Shown: positions 25,093 to 33,677 of the stretch, piece by piece
Layout of the letters: every line of letters starts with the position of its first letter
Position numbering within the stretch: the first letter of the stretch is position 1
NCBI GenBank assembly: GCA_002457245.1
Contig: NTJY01000008.1
Coordinates: forward strand, 1-34,525
DNA from: SAR92 bacterium MED-G29
GTDB taxonomy: Bacteria; Pseudomonadota; Gammaproteobacteria; Pseudomonadales; Porticoccaceae
DNA length: 34,525 bases
Reading direction: 5' to 3'
Program-made: the position numbers and the translations under genes
Notes under the pieces: model-generated
Databases searched by the model: none
Told to the model about the DNA's origin: nothing
Seen by the model: the letters and a program-made list of their open reading frames with translations, nothing else

Positions 25093-25121
25093 GAATCTCA
25101 AGATTCTAATTCTTGAGATTC
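25093..25121. terminator. Strong hairpin after the TonB receptor gene
   Basis: GAATCTCAAGA (25093-25103) pairs perfectly with TCTTGAGATTC (25111-25121), an 11-bp stem with a 7-nt loop, 19 nt after the receptor stop. No T-tract follows on the minus strand. It may attenuate readthrough from the receptor into arsC-dapD. Confidence 0.5.
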
Positions 25122-25139
25122 TCTGTCTAGTTGCCAAAT

Positions 25140-25778
25140 TTAAAATTGAAATTTAGCCTTAAGATATAGCGATCTACCGAGTGGACTGTGCTGCTTTGCA
25201 TCATAACTGTAGTTCGCTCCATCGATTACCCTTGGAGGCTCTTCATCTAACAGATTTTTAACGCCAATACTTAGCTTAATGGTATCCGCATCGCCGTCAG
25301 AGTCTAAAGCTACGGTGTACTGCGCGTCGACAGTTTTATAAGAATTTACATCATCCGTAACATTTTTATAGCTGCTAACGTAGTTCATATTTAGAGTAGC
25401 GCTTTTATTTTCGCTAGACCACGCTACAGTCATATTAGCCTTTGTTTCGGGAAGAGATCGGGCAAAATTTCCGCGATTAAAGTTGCCTAGTGCCTCCACT
25501 GTATCTCCAGTGGGCAGCGTAATGTCATATCCGAGCATATGAGTTGCATTGACTCCAATGGTCCAGTTGTCCATAAAATCCCAATGAGATTCGAAGTCGA
25601 TACCAGATACGTCAACATTAGACGAATTAAAATAATCTACGATGATTCCAGATAAGGCCCCGGTGTCGGTTCTTACGATATCTGGCCCATTTATATCCGC
25701 GAGAAGCTTTCCTTGTGGATCCTCTACGGTAATCAAATCGGTATAGTCAACCCTCCAGTAGTCTAGTTTGAGGTCCAA
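25140..25778 (-). pseudogene. C-terminal fragment of the frameshifted TonB-dependent receptor
   Basis: This 212-residue frame encodes the last beta-strands of the receptor barrel, including DYWRVDYTDLITV, NYVSSYKNVTDDVNSYKTVDAQY, IGVKNLLDEEPPRV and the terminal KAKFQF with the C-terminal Phe needed for outer-membrane insertion. It is not a gene of its own: the frame stays open upstream to about 25831 and reads EESDNFNLGVIVTPNNSLD, a conserved receptor motif that continues the large frame after a one-base shift. Confidence 0.85.
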
Positions 25779-27724
25779 ACTATTGTTGGGCGTAACGATA
25801 ACGCCTAGATTAAAGTTATCTGATTCCTCTGCCTCAGTTCTGACGATCCAGACTGAGTTACCCTTCTGAATGCCGAGCCTCCTTTGGCTGTTCCATCTGC
25901 GTTGTAATCTTGAATATCCACCAACTGAACTATTTGAGCATTTATTTGTGATAGGGATGGTTGCCTGAATGCGGTGCTGGCAGACGCACGAATAGCCACT
26001 ATGTCTGAAGCTTGCCAGCGAAGAGCAAGCTTTGGATCAACGCTGCTGCCACTGTCCAAATTTTCGTACCTTAACGCAGCTGTCAATTCAATATCATCGG
26101 CTATTGGTGTCTTAGCTTCGATAAAGGCTGAGTAACCAGTTCGGGATTCATCTAACTCAGATATTCCTCCAAGGAAGATCAGATCCACTGGAATGGCAAC
26201 GCCATTACTATCAAGCTTTATTTCATAAAGATCATCAGTTTCAGCTTTATAGCCCTCGCGTCTTATCTGCGCGCCGATGGCTATTTCTACCGCCTCTCCT
26301 GAGGACAGAGCGATTAGATCTCCACTCATGACTCCATCTAAAACGGTTAGATCAGTTGTTCTTTTACTGTCAGTGTTATAGCTCAAGTAGTCATAGAGGG
26401 CCTGACTATTATTTTCAGGAATAAATGGATCATAGTACTCATCCCCACCAGGCCCACCCCGACCGGCGAAAGCATCTCGTAGTCTTGATGCAATAGTATC
26501 TGGCTGAATAGCCCTATACTCGTTGCTACTATGAGTAACTGCGGTATCCCAACGCCATCCACTATCCAGGGTTCCAGAGAGGCTTAAGGATGCTCTAAAT
26601 GTATCGTTTTCTCGGGGCGCCAGAGGTGAAGGGTAGCCAAAGGCGAATGGCCTGCCTAACCACGCTAGAGGCACTCCTATTGGATTGCTAGGATGAGTTG
26701 CGGAGATTACAGGGAAAGTTAAATCAGGGTAACTTGGCGACTGGGGGTTATCAGTCACCTCATTTTTACTAAAGCCAAGCTCACCAAGCACCTCAATTCC
26801 ATTTGAAAGATCATGAGATACGTTACCATATACTTGCATCCTCTTTTCTGCGTTAACCAAGTTGAATCTTGGGCCATAGGCAAATCCACAGAGTATTCCA
26901 CCGATAGAACGGCCCTCTGAATAGCTATCGCAGTTGGCATTGGGGATATATTGGCCGGGGGCATATGTTCCGGCATATGGTCCTGAATCGACAGTGGCTT
27001 CGCCGTAGGAAACAAAACTGCTACCCAATGAACTATTCGCATTGTCAACAAGACTTGGTCTTTCCGACGCGTTCAGAGCGGAACGGTCTAAAAAGTTACC
27101 AGCCAAGGTAATATGAGTGTCATCATTTGATTTTCCCCAGATAAATCCGAGGGAGTTGTCCCTTTGTCCGCCATCATCGACCTGCTGATGACCGATGGTT
27201 AATTCCAATCCGTCAAAGTTTTCTCTAAGTACAAAATTAACGACGCCAGCAACGGCATCTGAACCATAGGTAGTAGTCGCACCTTCTTTCAAAACTTCAA
27301 CGCGCTCCAAAGCGCTAACCGGAATGCTACTAGTATCAACAAAGACGCTTCCATCATTAGCAAGGGCTCCAGAAATAGTTTGACGACGACCATTTATCAA
27401 AACTAATGTTGAGCTCAAGCCAAGCCCACGAAGATTTACATTGGCAGTGCCTTGGGTTGATCCTTGGGTAAATGAGTCGGCTTGATTTTCTGCACCAGAG
27501 CTTATTGCAAGATTAGCAACGACATCTGACAACGAATTGGCTCCGATGCCATCTATAAAATTCCTATCGAGAACCTGCACTGGTAACGCTTCATCACCTG
27601 GAGTACTTTTTAAATAGGACCCGGTTACAACAACCTCCTCAATCTCGTTATCTTGGCTATATGAGAGACTACCCGCAGCCACAAGAGTCAAAAGAGCGAA
27701 CAATATAATTAATGTTTTTTTCAT
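25140..27724 (-). pseudogene. TonB-dependent outer-membrane receptor, split by a single-base frameshift
   Basis: Joined, the two frames give a protein of about 861 residues, normal for the family. A signal peptide (1-23, ending SYS) is followed by a TonB box EEVVVTGS (29-36). A complete plug follows: QVLDRNFIDGIGANSLSDVV, STLVLINGRRQT, DTSSIPVSALERVEVLKEG and TTYGSDAVAGVVNFVLR. A 22-strand-type barrel makes up the rest. Such receptors import siderophores, B12, saccharides or other bulky nutrients using the proton-motive force; the size and DYW motif fit the larger iron/nutrient class, but no substrate is assigned. At about 25831 the reading frame breaks just after SSELR; adding one C to the coding strand restores LRPEESDNFNLG. 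The ATG has an AAGGGAAG ribosome-binding site. It lies between nth and the ArsC-like gene. Either a true recent mutation or a sequence error. Confidence 0.88.
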
Positions 27725-27918
27725 GGTCTTCCCTTCATGATGTTTTTATTGTCATGGTTAATAACTGTGTATTGTCAACCGCTAACCAGATTATCAATTA
27801 TTGCATAATATAAAAGTTGGCACACCCAAAGTGCCGAATTGGTAGGTAATTAGGCAGTTATTTTGACTATTAAATCAATGCATATAGCGGGTAATTACTG
27901 ACTGATAAAAACTTATGC

Positions 27919-28572
27919 CTATGGTTTGCGAGCTATAAAAGGTTTTTTCCGGTTTGGGTAACAGGTTTTGCAGATCTTGCAGACACGGCCGTCACATCCT
28001 CTAGCAGAGCAAAATTCACGACCATAAAAAATAATTTGTAAGTGGAGTTGATTCCACCTATCTTTTGGAAAGAGCATCTTTAGATCTCGCTCTGTCTGCA
28101 CGACGTTCTTACCTTTAGTGAGTCCCCATCGTTGTGCCAGACGATGAATATGAGTATCAACAGGAAAAGCGGGATAGCCAAAACCTTGGGACATGACTAC
28201 ACTCGCAGTCTTATGACCAACACCAGGCAGACTCTCGAGACCTTTCAGATCACTTGGTACTTCACCATTAAAACGATCCACTAATATTTTAGAAAGTGTT
28301 GAGATCGCTGATGATTTTTGTGGAGCTAGGCCACATGGTCGCACTATTTGGTATATTTCATCGATCGGAACGTGCTGCATGTCGAATGGGTTATCGGCGA
28401 GCTGAAATAATGCTGGCGTGACCTTGTTGACTCTTTCATCTGTGCACTGAGCGCTTAAGAGCACAGCGATTAAAAGCGTGTAATTATCTTTATTATCCAG
28501 CGGCACTGGGGTCTCAGGGTAGAGTTTATGTAACGTCTCAAGAATAAATGCTGCTCTTTCTTTTTTAAGCAT
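27919..28572 (-). CDS. nth: Endonuclease III-like base-excision DNA glycosylase/AP lyase
   Basis: 217 residues. The helix-hairpin-helix LPGVGHKTASVV carries catalytic Lys121, and PVDTHIHR carries Asp139, matching E. coli Lys120 and Asp138. LLSAQCTDERVNKVTPALF is the conserved N-terminal motif. The enzyme removes oxidised pyrimidines and cuts the abasic site. The C-terminal cysteines do not follow the C-X6-C-X2-C-X5-C rule of the iron-sulfur loop: they are Cys188, 193, 198, 201 and 204, spaced X4, X4, X2, X2. A cluster might still form with four of the five. It lies 16 nt downstream of dapC on the same strand. Confidence 0.9.
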   Translation of the reverse strand: MLKKERAAFILETLHKLYPETPVPLDNKDNYTLLIAVLLSAQCTDERVNKVTPALFQLADNPFDMQHVPIDEIYQIVRPCGLAPQKSSAISTLSKILVDRFNGEVPSDLKGLESLPGVGHKTASVVMSQGFGYPAFPVDTHIHRLAQRWGLTKGKNVVQTERDLKMLFPKDRWNQLHLQIIFYGREFCSARGCDGRVCKICKTCYPNRKKPFIARKP

Positions 28573-28588
28573 TTCGATTGCTCTAGTT

Positions 28589-29797
28589 TTATTTTATTGA
28601 AGAAACAAATTGTTTGATTCTAAGAGCTGCCTCGAGACACTCATCGGCTTGCGCAACCAGGGCCATGCGAACCCGATTTCTGCCAGGGTTTTCATTGGCA
28701 GTAGCTCTGGACAGAAATTGTCCAGGCAACACGGTAACATTCTGCTGTGCATAGAGCTGAGTTGTAAACTCAAGATCATCAATAGGAGTTTTTGGCCACA
28801 GATAGAAGCTTGCCTTTGGTTCAGGAAAGTCTAAACACTCGCCTAAAATTGAAGTGACAGCAGTAAATTTTTCCCTATAGAGTGATCTATTTTCAATCGT
28901 ATGAAGCTCATCCCTCCAAGCTGCAATTGATGCCTTTTGAACTGGAAGCGACATACTGCAGCCATGATATGTTCGGTACTTGAGGAATTGTTGGATTAGC
29001 TTATTATCCCCAGCAATAAAGCCTGACCTTAGTCCAGGTAGATTCGACCTTTTAGATAAGCTATGAAAAACAACGCACCTAGAGTAGTTGTCTCTTCCCA
29101 AATCTTTACACACCTGTAGTAGGCCAACCGGAGGTCTATCTTCATCTAAATAAACCTCCGAATAACACTCATCGCTTGCTATTATAAAATCATACTTATC
29201 AGCTAGCTCAATGACTAATTCCATTTGATCGGGCTCGATGAGAGCGCCAGTTGGATTTCCTGGAGAGCATAATTGCAATAGTTGGCAGCGTTGCCAGATA
29301 TCAGCAGATATAGCTGAAAAGTCTGGCTTAAACTGTTCCTTGGCTCCACAAGATAATAAATGAACTTCTGCAGAGGCAAGAATCGTGGCCCCTTCATAAA
29401 TTTGATAGAACGGATTGGGAGTAATAACTAAAGGAGTTTTACCGTAGGAGCTTTTATCCAGAGTAGCCTGGGTGAAGGAAAATATTGCTTCTCGTGTCCC
29501 ACAAACGGGAAGAATATTTATATCTGGATTAACAGATCCTGGTTTTAATTGAAAACGAGTTTCAAGCCAAGAACCAATAACCTCTCTAAGTTCTGCAGTT
29601 CCTTTCGTAGTTGGATAGCGAGAGATATCATCAATAGAGTCTACTAATACTCTTTTCACAAAATCAGGCGCAGGGTGTTTTGGCTCTCCAATAGATAAAG
29701 AAATATGATTTAAATGCTGTGGAGGAAAAATTCCATTTTTAAGCTCAGCAAGCCGTTCAAATGGGTATGGTTGGAGTTTTTGCAGGTTACTATTCAT
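28589..29797 (-). CDS. dapC: Succinyldiaminopimelate aminotransferase
   Basis: 402 residues, a class I/II PLP aminotransferase. SLSKRSNLPGLRSGF contains Lys249, the Schiff-base lysine; Asp209 in IIASDECYSE binds the PLP ring nitrogen; CSPGNPTG (177-184) and the C-terminal RVRMALV with substrate-binding Arg are present. NSNLQKLQPYPFERLAEL at the N-terminus is the typical opening of the DapC/ArgD-like group next to glnD in gammaproteobacteria. It transaminates N-succinyl-2-amino-6-ketopimelate in diaminopimelate synthesis, directly after the DapD step. The start overlaps the glnD stop by 4 nt (ATGA), so translation is coupled. Confidence 0.92.
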   Translation of the reverse strand: MNSNLQKLQPYPFERLAELKNGIFPPQHLNHISLSIGEPKHPAPDFVKRVLVDSIDDISRYPTTKGTAELREVIGSWLETRFQLKPGSVNPDINILPVCGTREAIFSFTQATLDKSSYGKTPLVITPNPFYQIYEGATILASAEVHLLSCGAKEQFKPDFSAISADIWQRCQLLQLCSPGNPTGALIEPDQMELVIELADKYDFIIASDECYSEVYLDEDRPPVGLLQVCKDLGRDNYSRCVVFHSLSKRSNLPGLRSGFIAGDNKLIQQFLKYRTYHGCSMSLPVQKASIAAWRDELHTIENRSLYREKFTAVTSILGECLDFPEPKASFYLWPKTPIDDLEFTTQLYAQQNVTVLPGQFLSRATANENPGRNRVRMALVAQADECLEAALRIKQFVSSIK

Positions 29798-32550
29798 ACG
29801 TTTGATTGTCGTCTTTTCTTTTGAGGAGTATACGAATCCTGTCTTTCGAAGTCATTCCTCGCATCTAGCTCTTGACAGATTGTTTCCTGCAACTCTTTAT
29901 TTAAGTCATCGTTGATTAAGGGATTATGATTTAGGTCAGTTATATAAAATACATCTTCAACACGCTCACCTAGAGTGGCTATCTTCGCATTATAAATATT
30001 TATTTCGAACCGCAGGAGTATACTTGCCAGGTGAGCAAGAAGCCCAGGCCTATCGGGTGTTATTATCTCAAGTGATGTAGTACTGGCCCCGGTTTTATTG
30101 GTTATTTTTGCCGAAGTTTTCAAAGAGAAATGCTTTAAAACTCTTGGCGTACGACGCTGAATATTGAACCCTGCAAAGTTGGGATTTTTAATGCCCTCCG
30201 CAAGTTCTTTAATGACGAACCGACATAGTTTTTTATCGGCACCAATCGGTAGATCCTTATCATCAAGGACATAGAAAATATCAAATGCCTGATCATCGCT
30301 AGTTGACTGCAGGCGAGCATCTTGAATATTGAGTTGAAGTTTGTCTAAAACGGCTGAAATAACAGAAAATATTCGTTGACGATTTTTAGCATAAACGAAT
30401 ATCTGAGTAGCCACAGGAATCTCCACGCCCACATCTTTCAATAAGATAATAGGCTCGTCATCAGACTCACTAAAATAAATAGCTTTTGTAAAAGTTGCTA
30501 TATCCTCAGCTCTCTCTCGAAGGAACAGCTCATCACCAACGTCTTGCCATATTAATTCAGCATGATCTTGAGGTACTCCTAATGTTTCAAGAATTTTAAC
30601 AGCAGAGGTCTTTGCTGAAATAACCCATGAGTCTTTTTTCTCCAACGTCTCCATACCCTGTTCAAGAAGACGCTTCGTTTCAAAGTAAAGATTATTGATT
30701 AGAGAACCCTTCCAGTCAGTCCAAAGCCTTGGGTTCGTAGCGTTAATGTCCGCTACAGTAAGCAAGTATAGGAGCTCTAGCTGTCGAATACTCCCGACAT
30801 GGTCGGCAAATTTATGAATGACCTCTGGATCAGAGATATCCTGCTTTTGAGACACGGTGGACATCAAGAGATGATTTTCGACAACCCAATTAAGAATATT
30901 TATCTCTTCTGGCTGCAAACCATGTCGTTTTGCGAATTCCGTTACCTCAACAGCACCCAGTACTGAGTGATCGCCACCTCTCCCTTTCGCAATATCATGA
31001 TAAAGGGCAGAAATTATTATAAGTTCAGGCTTCGCTAAATTTTTGTATATGTGTGATGCGACCGGAAATAATTTTGCAATTTCTGGTCTAACAAATCTGC
31101 GCAAATTTTTAATAACCTGCAATGTATGCACATCCACTGGATATATGTGAAATAAATCATGCTGAGTCTGACCAACAATTTTTCCAAACTCTGGAAGATA
31201 CTTGCCAAGGATGCCATATCGGTTCATTCTTTGCAGCTGCAATGACAGTTTGAAAGGAACCTTAAGCAGGCGTAAGAAGAGTTCTTTGTTTTGAGAGCTT
31301 TCGCGAAATTTTTTATCTACAAAGTTTCTGTGAAGACGAATTTGCCTTATTGTTGACGCTCGGATCCCAGTAATTTTGTCATTTTCTCCCAAGATTACGA
31401 AAAGCTCTAAGAGAGCGGAGGGATATTTTCTAAAAGTGTCCTCAGAGGTTGTATCGATATAATTATCGCGAACCACGAATCGGTCATTTAAAACTGCTAC
31501 CTTCTTTGTTTTTCCTCGTCGGTAAACTGCTTCATCGAGATATTGCATTAAAACATCATTTAGTTCGCGAATAGAGAGGACTGTTTGATAGTACCGTTGC
31601 ATGAATTTTTCAATGCCAAGTCGGCCCCTGCTATCCTGATAGCCCAACATCTCTGCTAGTTTTCGCTGATGATCAAACAGCAGACGTTCCTCCGATCGAC
31701 CAGCAATAAGATGCAAGCCAAACCTTACGCTCCAAAGGAATTCCTCATCTCTTCGAATTGTTAGATATTCTTCCTCTGTGAGGAATCCTTTTTGAACTAA
31801 CTGGGAACGACGATAGACATTAAAATGCCTTTTGGCTGTCCAGTTTAGTAGTTGAATATCTCGAAGGCCTCCTGGAGCCTCTTTTATGTTTGGCTCTAAA
31901 TTGTACTCAGTATCTCCATGCTTTTGATGTCTTAAGGACTGCTCTATCATTTTCCCTTTGTAAAAATCAGTTGACGCCCAAATTCGATCTGGTCCAGTTT
32001 TTCTTAGCATGTCCAGTAGGGATTGTCTGTTGCCTGCGACTAGTCTTGTTTCCATTAAGTTTGTTGCAACTGTGAGGTCACTTTTAGCCTCAGCCACGCA
32101 TTGAGATATAGATCTTACGCTGTGACCTATTTTTAGTTGGATGTCCCATAAGAAGGCAATAAACTGCTCTATGTCGGACCTGTAGTGACTGCTACGATCT
32201 CGTTTCATTAAAATGAGTAGGTCGATATCGGAGTGAGGGTGGAGTTCACCTCTACCGTATCCTCCGACTGCAATTAAAGAAACATCATCCTGCCATTCAT
32301 ACCTGTCCCAGGCGAGCGCTAGTATTAAATCAGCAAATCTGGCTAATTCATTGACTAGGTTATGAATATCCTCTCCCTCATAAAAGCGATTCTTAAAATG
32401 TGATTTCGATGCATCCAAAGCATCCCGAAACACTTTTACCGGATCTTGCTTCTCAAGATCAGCTTGGAAACGTTTCTGATCAAAAAAAAGAGGGGCGTAT
32501 TGCGAAATATTCAGAGAGGAACCTATCGATTGGTTCGACATCAATGCCAT
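29794..32550 (-). CDS. glnD: PII uridylyltransferase/uridylyl-removing enzyme
   Basis: 918 residues with the full GlnD architecture. The nucleotidyltransferase domain has GGYGRGELHPHSDIDLLIL (96-114) with metal-binding Asp108 and Asp110. The HD hydrolase domain has His475 in PVDVHT and His518-Asp519 in SALYHDIAKGRGGDH. Two C-terminal ACT domains lie at about 710-785 and 825-900 and sense glutamine. It uridylylates PII when nitrogen is scarce and deuridylylates it when glutamine is high, setting glutamine synthetase activity and Ntr transcription. It lies 16 nt downstream of map and overlaps dapC, a conserved gammaproteobacterial order. The ATG at 32550 has an AAAAGGA ribosome-binding site. 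Confidence 0.96.
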   Translation of the reverse strand: MALMSNQSIGSSLNISQYAPLFFDQKRFQADLEKQDPVKVFRDALDASKSHFKNRFYEGEDIHNLVNELARFADLILALAWDRYEWQDDVSLIAVGGYGRGELHPHSDIDLLILMKRDRSSHYRSDIEQFIAFLWDIQLKIGHSVRSISQCVAEAKSDLTVATNLMETRLVAGNRQSLLDMLRKTGPDRIWASTDFYKGKMIEQSLRHQKHGDTEYNLEPNIKEAPGGLRDIQLLNWTAKRHFNVYRRSQLVQKGFLTEEEYLTIRRDEEFLWSVRFGLHLIAGRSEERLLFDHQRKLAEMLGYQDSRGRLGIEKFMQRYYQTVLSIRELNDVLMQYLDEAVYRRGKTKKVAVLNDRFVVRDNYIDTTSEDTFRKYPSALLELFVILGENDKITGIRASTIRQIRLHRNFVDKKFRESSQNKELFLRLLKVPFKLSLQLQRMNRYGILGKYLPEFGKIVGQTQHDLFHIYPVDVHTLQVIKNLRRFVRPEIAKLFPVASHIYKNLAKPELIIISALYHDIAKGRGGDHSVLGAVEVTEFAKRHGLQPEEINILNWVVENHLLMSTVSQKQDISDPEVIHKFADHVGSIRQLELLYLLTVADINATNPRLWTDWKGSLINNLYFETKRLLEQGMETLEKKDSWVISAKTSAVKILETLGVPQDHAELIWQDVGDELFLRERAEDIATFTKAIYFSESDDEPIILLKDVGVEIPVATQIFVYAKNRQRIFSVISAVLDKLQLNIQDARLQSTSDDQAFDIFYVLDDKDLPIGADKKLCRFVIKELAEGIKNPNFAGFNIQRRTPRVLKHFSLKTSAKITNKTGASTTSLEIITPDRPGLLAHLASILLRFEINIYNAKIATLGERVEDVFYITDLNHNPLINDDLNKELQETICQELDARNDFERQDSYTPQKKRRQSNV

Positions 32551-32566
32551 TATGAAATCCTTTTAA

Positions 32567-33337
32567 TCAAAGTGTTTCTTCTTCTCGACCAGTGAAGATT
32601 TCACAGCCATTGGCGGTCACGACCATCGTATGTTCCCATTGCGAGGAAAGACGTCCATCCTTGGTTTCGACGGTCCAACCATCGGGTTTGAGTTTTGTCG
32701 CATACTTGCCAGCATTGACCATTGGTTCAATAGTGAAAGTCATTCCCTCTTTAAGCTCTGCGCCAGTGCCTTTTATTCCATAATGTAAAATTTGTGGATC
32801 TTCATGGAAGCCCGTCCCTATGCCGTGACCACAGTATTCTCTTACTACTGAGTAGTGATTTTTTTCTGCGTGAGACTGAATCACTGCGCCGATATCTCCA
32901 AGACGAGCACCAGGTCCAACAGCACTAATTGCTTTATAGAGGCACTCCTGACTTATTTTGACGAGACGTTCAGCATGCGGGGCAACTTGACCAACGCAAA
33001 ACATTTTGCTGGTATCTCCATACCAACCATCCTTGATCACGGTGACATCAATATTGATGATATCGCCACTTTTAAGAACCTTCTTATCTGACGGTATCCC
33101 GTGACAGATAACTTGATTAATCGATGTGCAAATTGATTTTGGGAAGCCGTTGTAGCCCAGGCATGCGGGGATAGCTTTTTGAACTTTGACAATATGATTA
33201 TGACAAATTTGATCGAGAGTCTCAGTACTGACTCCTGGGACGACATGATCTCCAATTAGCTCGAGAACCTCAGCGGCCATGCGCCCAGCTACTCGCATTT
33301 TTTTGATTTCATCTTTGCTTTTTAAACTTATTGTCAT
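32567..33337 (-). CDS. map: Methionine aminopeptidase, type I
   Basis: 256 residues. All five metal ligands fall at E. coli numbering: Asp97 (NIDV), Asp108 (GDTS), His171 (CGHGIG), Glu204 (IEPM) and Glu235 (WEHT); His79 in ICHGIP is the substrate-binding His. It removes the initiator methionine from nascent proteins. Length and lack of an N-terminal zinc or SH3 extension mark the type Ia enzyme. It is the first gene of the map-glnD-dapC run and is divergent from rpsB, the standard arrangement. The ribosome-binding site (GAAGAG) is modest. Confidence 0.96.
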   Translation of the reverse strand: MTISLKSKDEIKKMRVAGRMAAEVLELIGDHVVPGVSTETLDQICHNHIVKVQKAIPACLGYNGFPKSICTSINQVICHGIPSDKKVLKSGDIINIDVTVIKDGWYGDTSKMFCVGQVAPHAERLVKISQECLYKAISAVGPGARLGDIGAVIQSHAEKNHYSVVREYCGHGIGTGFHEDPQILHYGIKGTGAELKEGMTFTIEPMVNAGKYATKLKPDGWTVETKDGRLSSQWEHTMVVTANGCEIFTGREEETL

Positions 33338-33517
33338 CTCTTCAGGCTCCCGGATTTTCCCTCTGACTATTGTACTCGTCTTGGTGCTTTGTTGGAAAAT
33401 ATGAATGTATTAAAAAATCAATGTTTTCGTTGGTGATAGAAGAGGAGCTGTTATCTTAGTATTGCTGATATTCAGATAACAAATTAGCGTATTTTTCTTT
33501 AATTAGACAATACTATA

Positions 33518-33533
33518 TGTTATAAAGCGCGCC
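33518..33533 (+). promoter_or_regulatory. rpsB promoter: extended -10 with GC discriminator
   Basis: TGT-TATAAA-GCGCGCC: a TGn extension, a -10 matching 5 of 6 positions, and a seven-base GC-rich discriminator, as expected for a stringently controlled ribosomal promoter. No good -35 box is seen, which an extended -10 can tolerate. Transcription would start near 33533. Confidence 0.6.
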
Positions 33534-33555
33534 GTTACAGGAATGACCCTGTAAC
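33534..33555 (+). promoter_or_regulatory. 5'-end hairpin of the rpsB leader
   Basis: GTTACAGG (33534-33541) and CCTGTAAC (33548-33555) make a perfect 8-bp stem with a 6-nt loop at the very 5' end of the predicted transcript, followed by TTATTTTTG. It may belong to the structured rpsB leader through which S2 represses its own operon in gammaproteobacteria. The T-rich tail also allows an attenuator. Confidence 0.5.
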
Positions 33556-33677
33556 TTATTTTTGATTATACAAATCACACATAATCCGACACGATGGTCT
33601 GGGTGCTTGCGAAACTATAATAAGTTAGCGAGTTGATCATTGGGGATTGTGGAGGCTTAACCCCAAGAGGAAATAAT

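Larger units (their letters stand above)
33338..33677. other. Divergent map-rpsB intergenic region with rpsB leader
   Basis: 340 bp without a gene. From 33518 it holds the rpsB promoter, an early hairpin and a leader of about 145 nt. GGGG (33642-33645) and CCCC (33661-33664) flank the sequence just before the AAGAGGAA ribosome-binding site and could pair. The left 180 bp must contain the map promoter, which I could not place. Confidence 0.6.
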
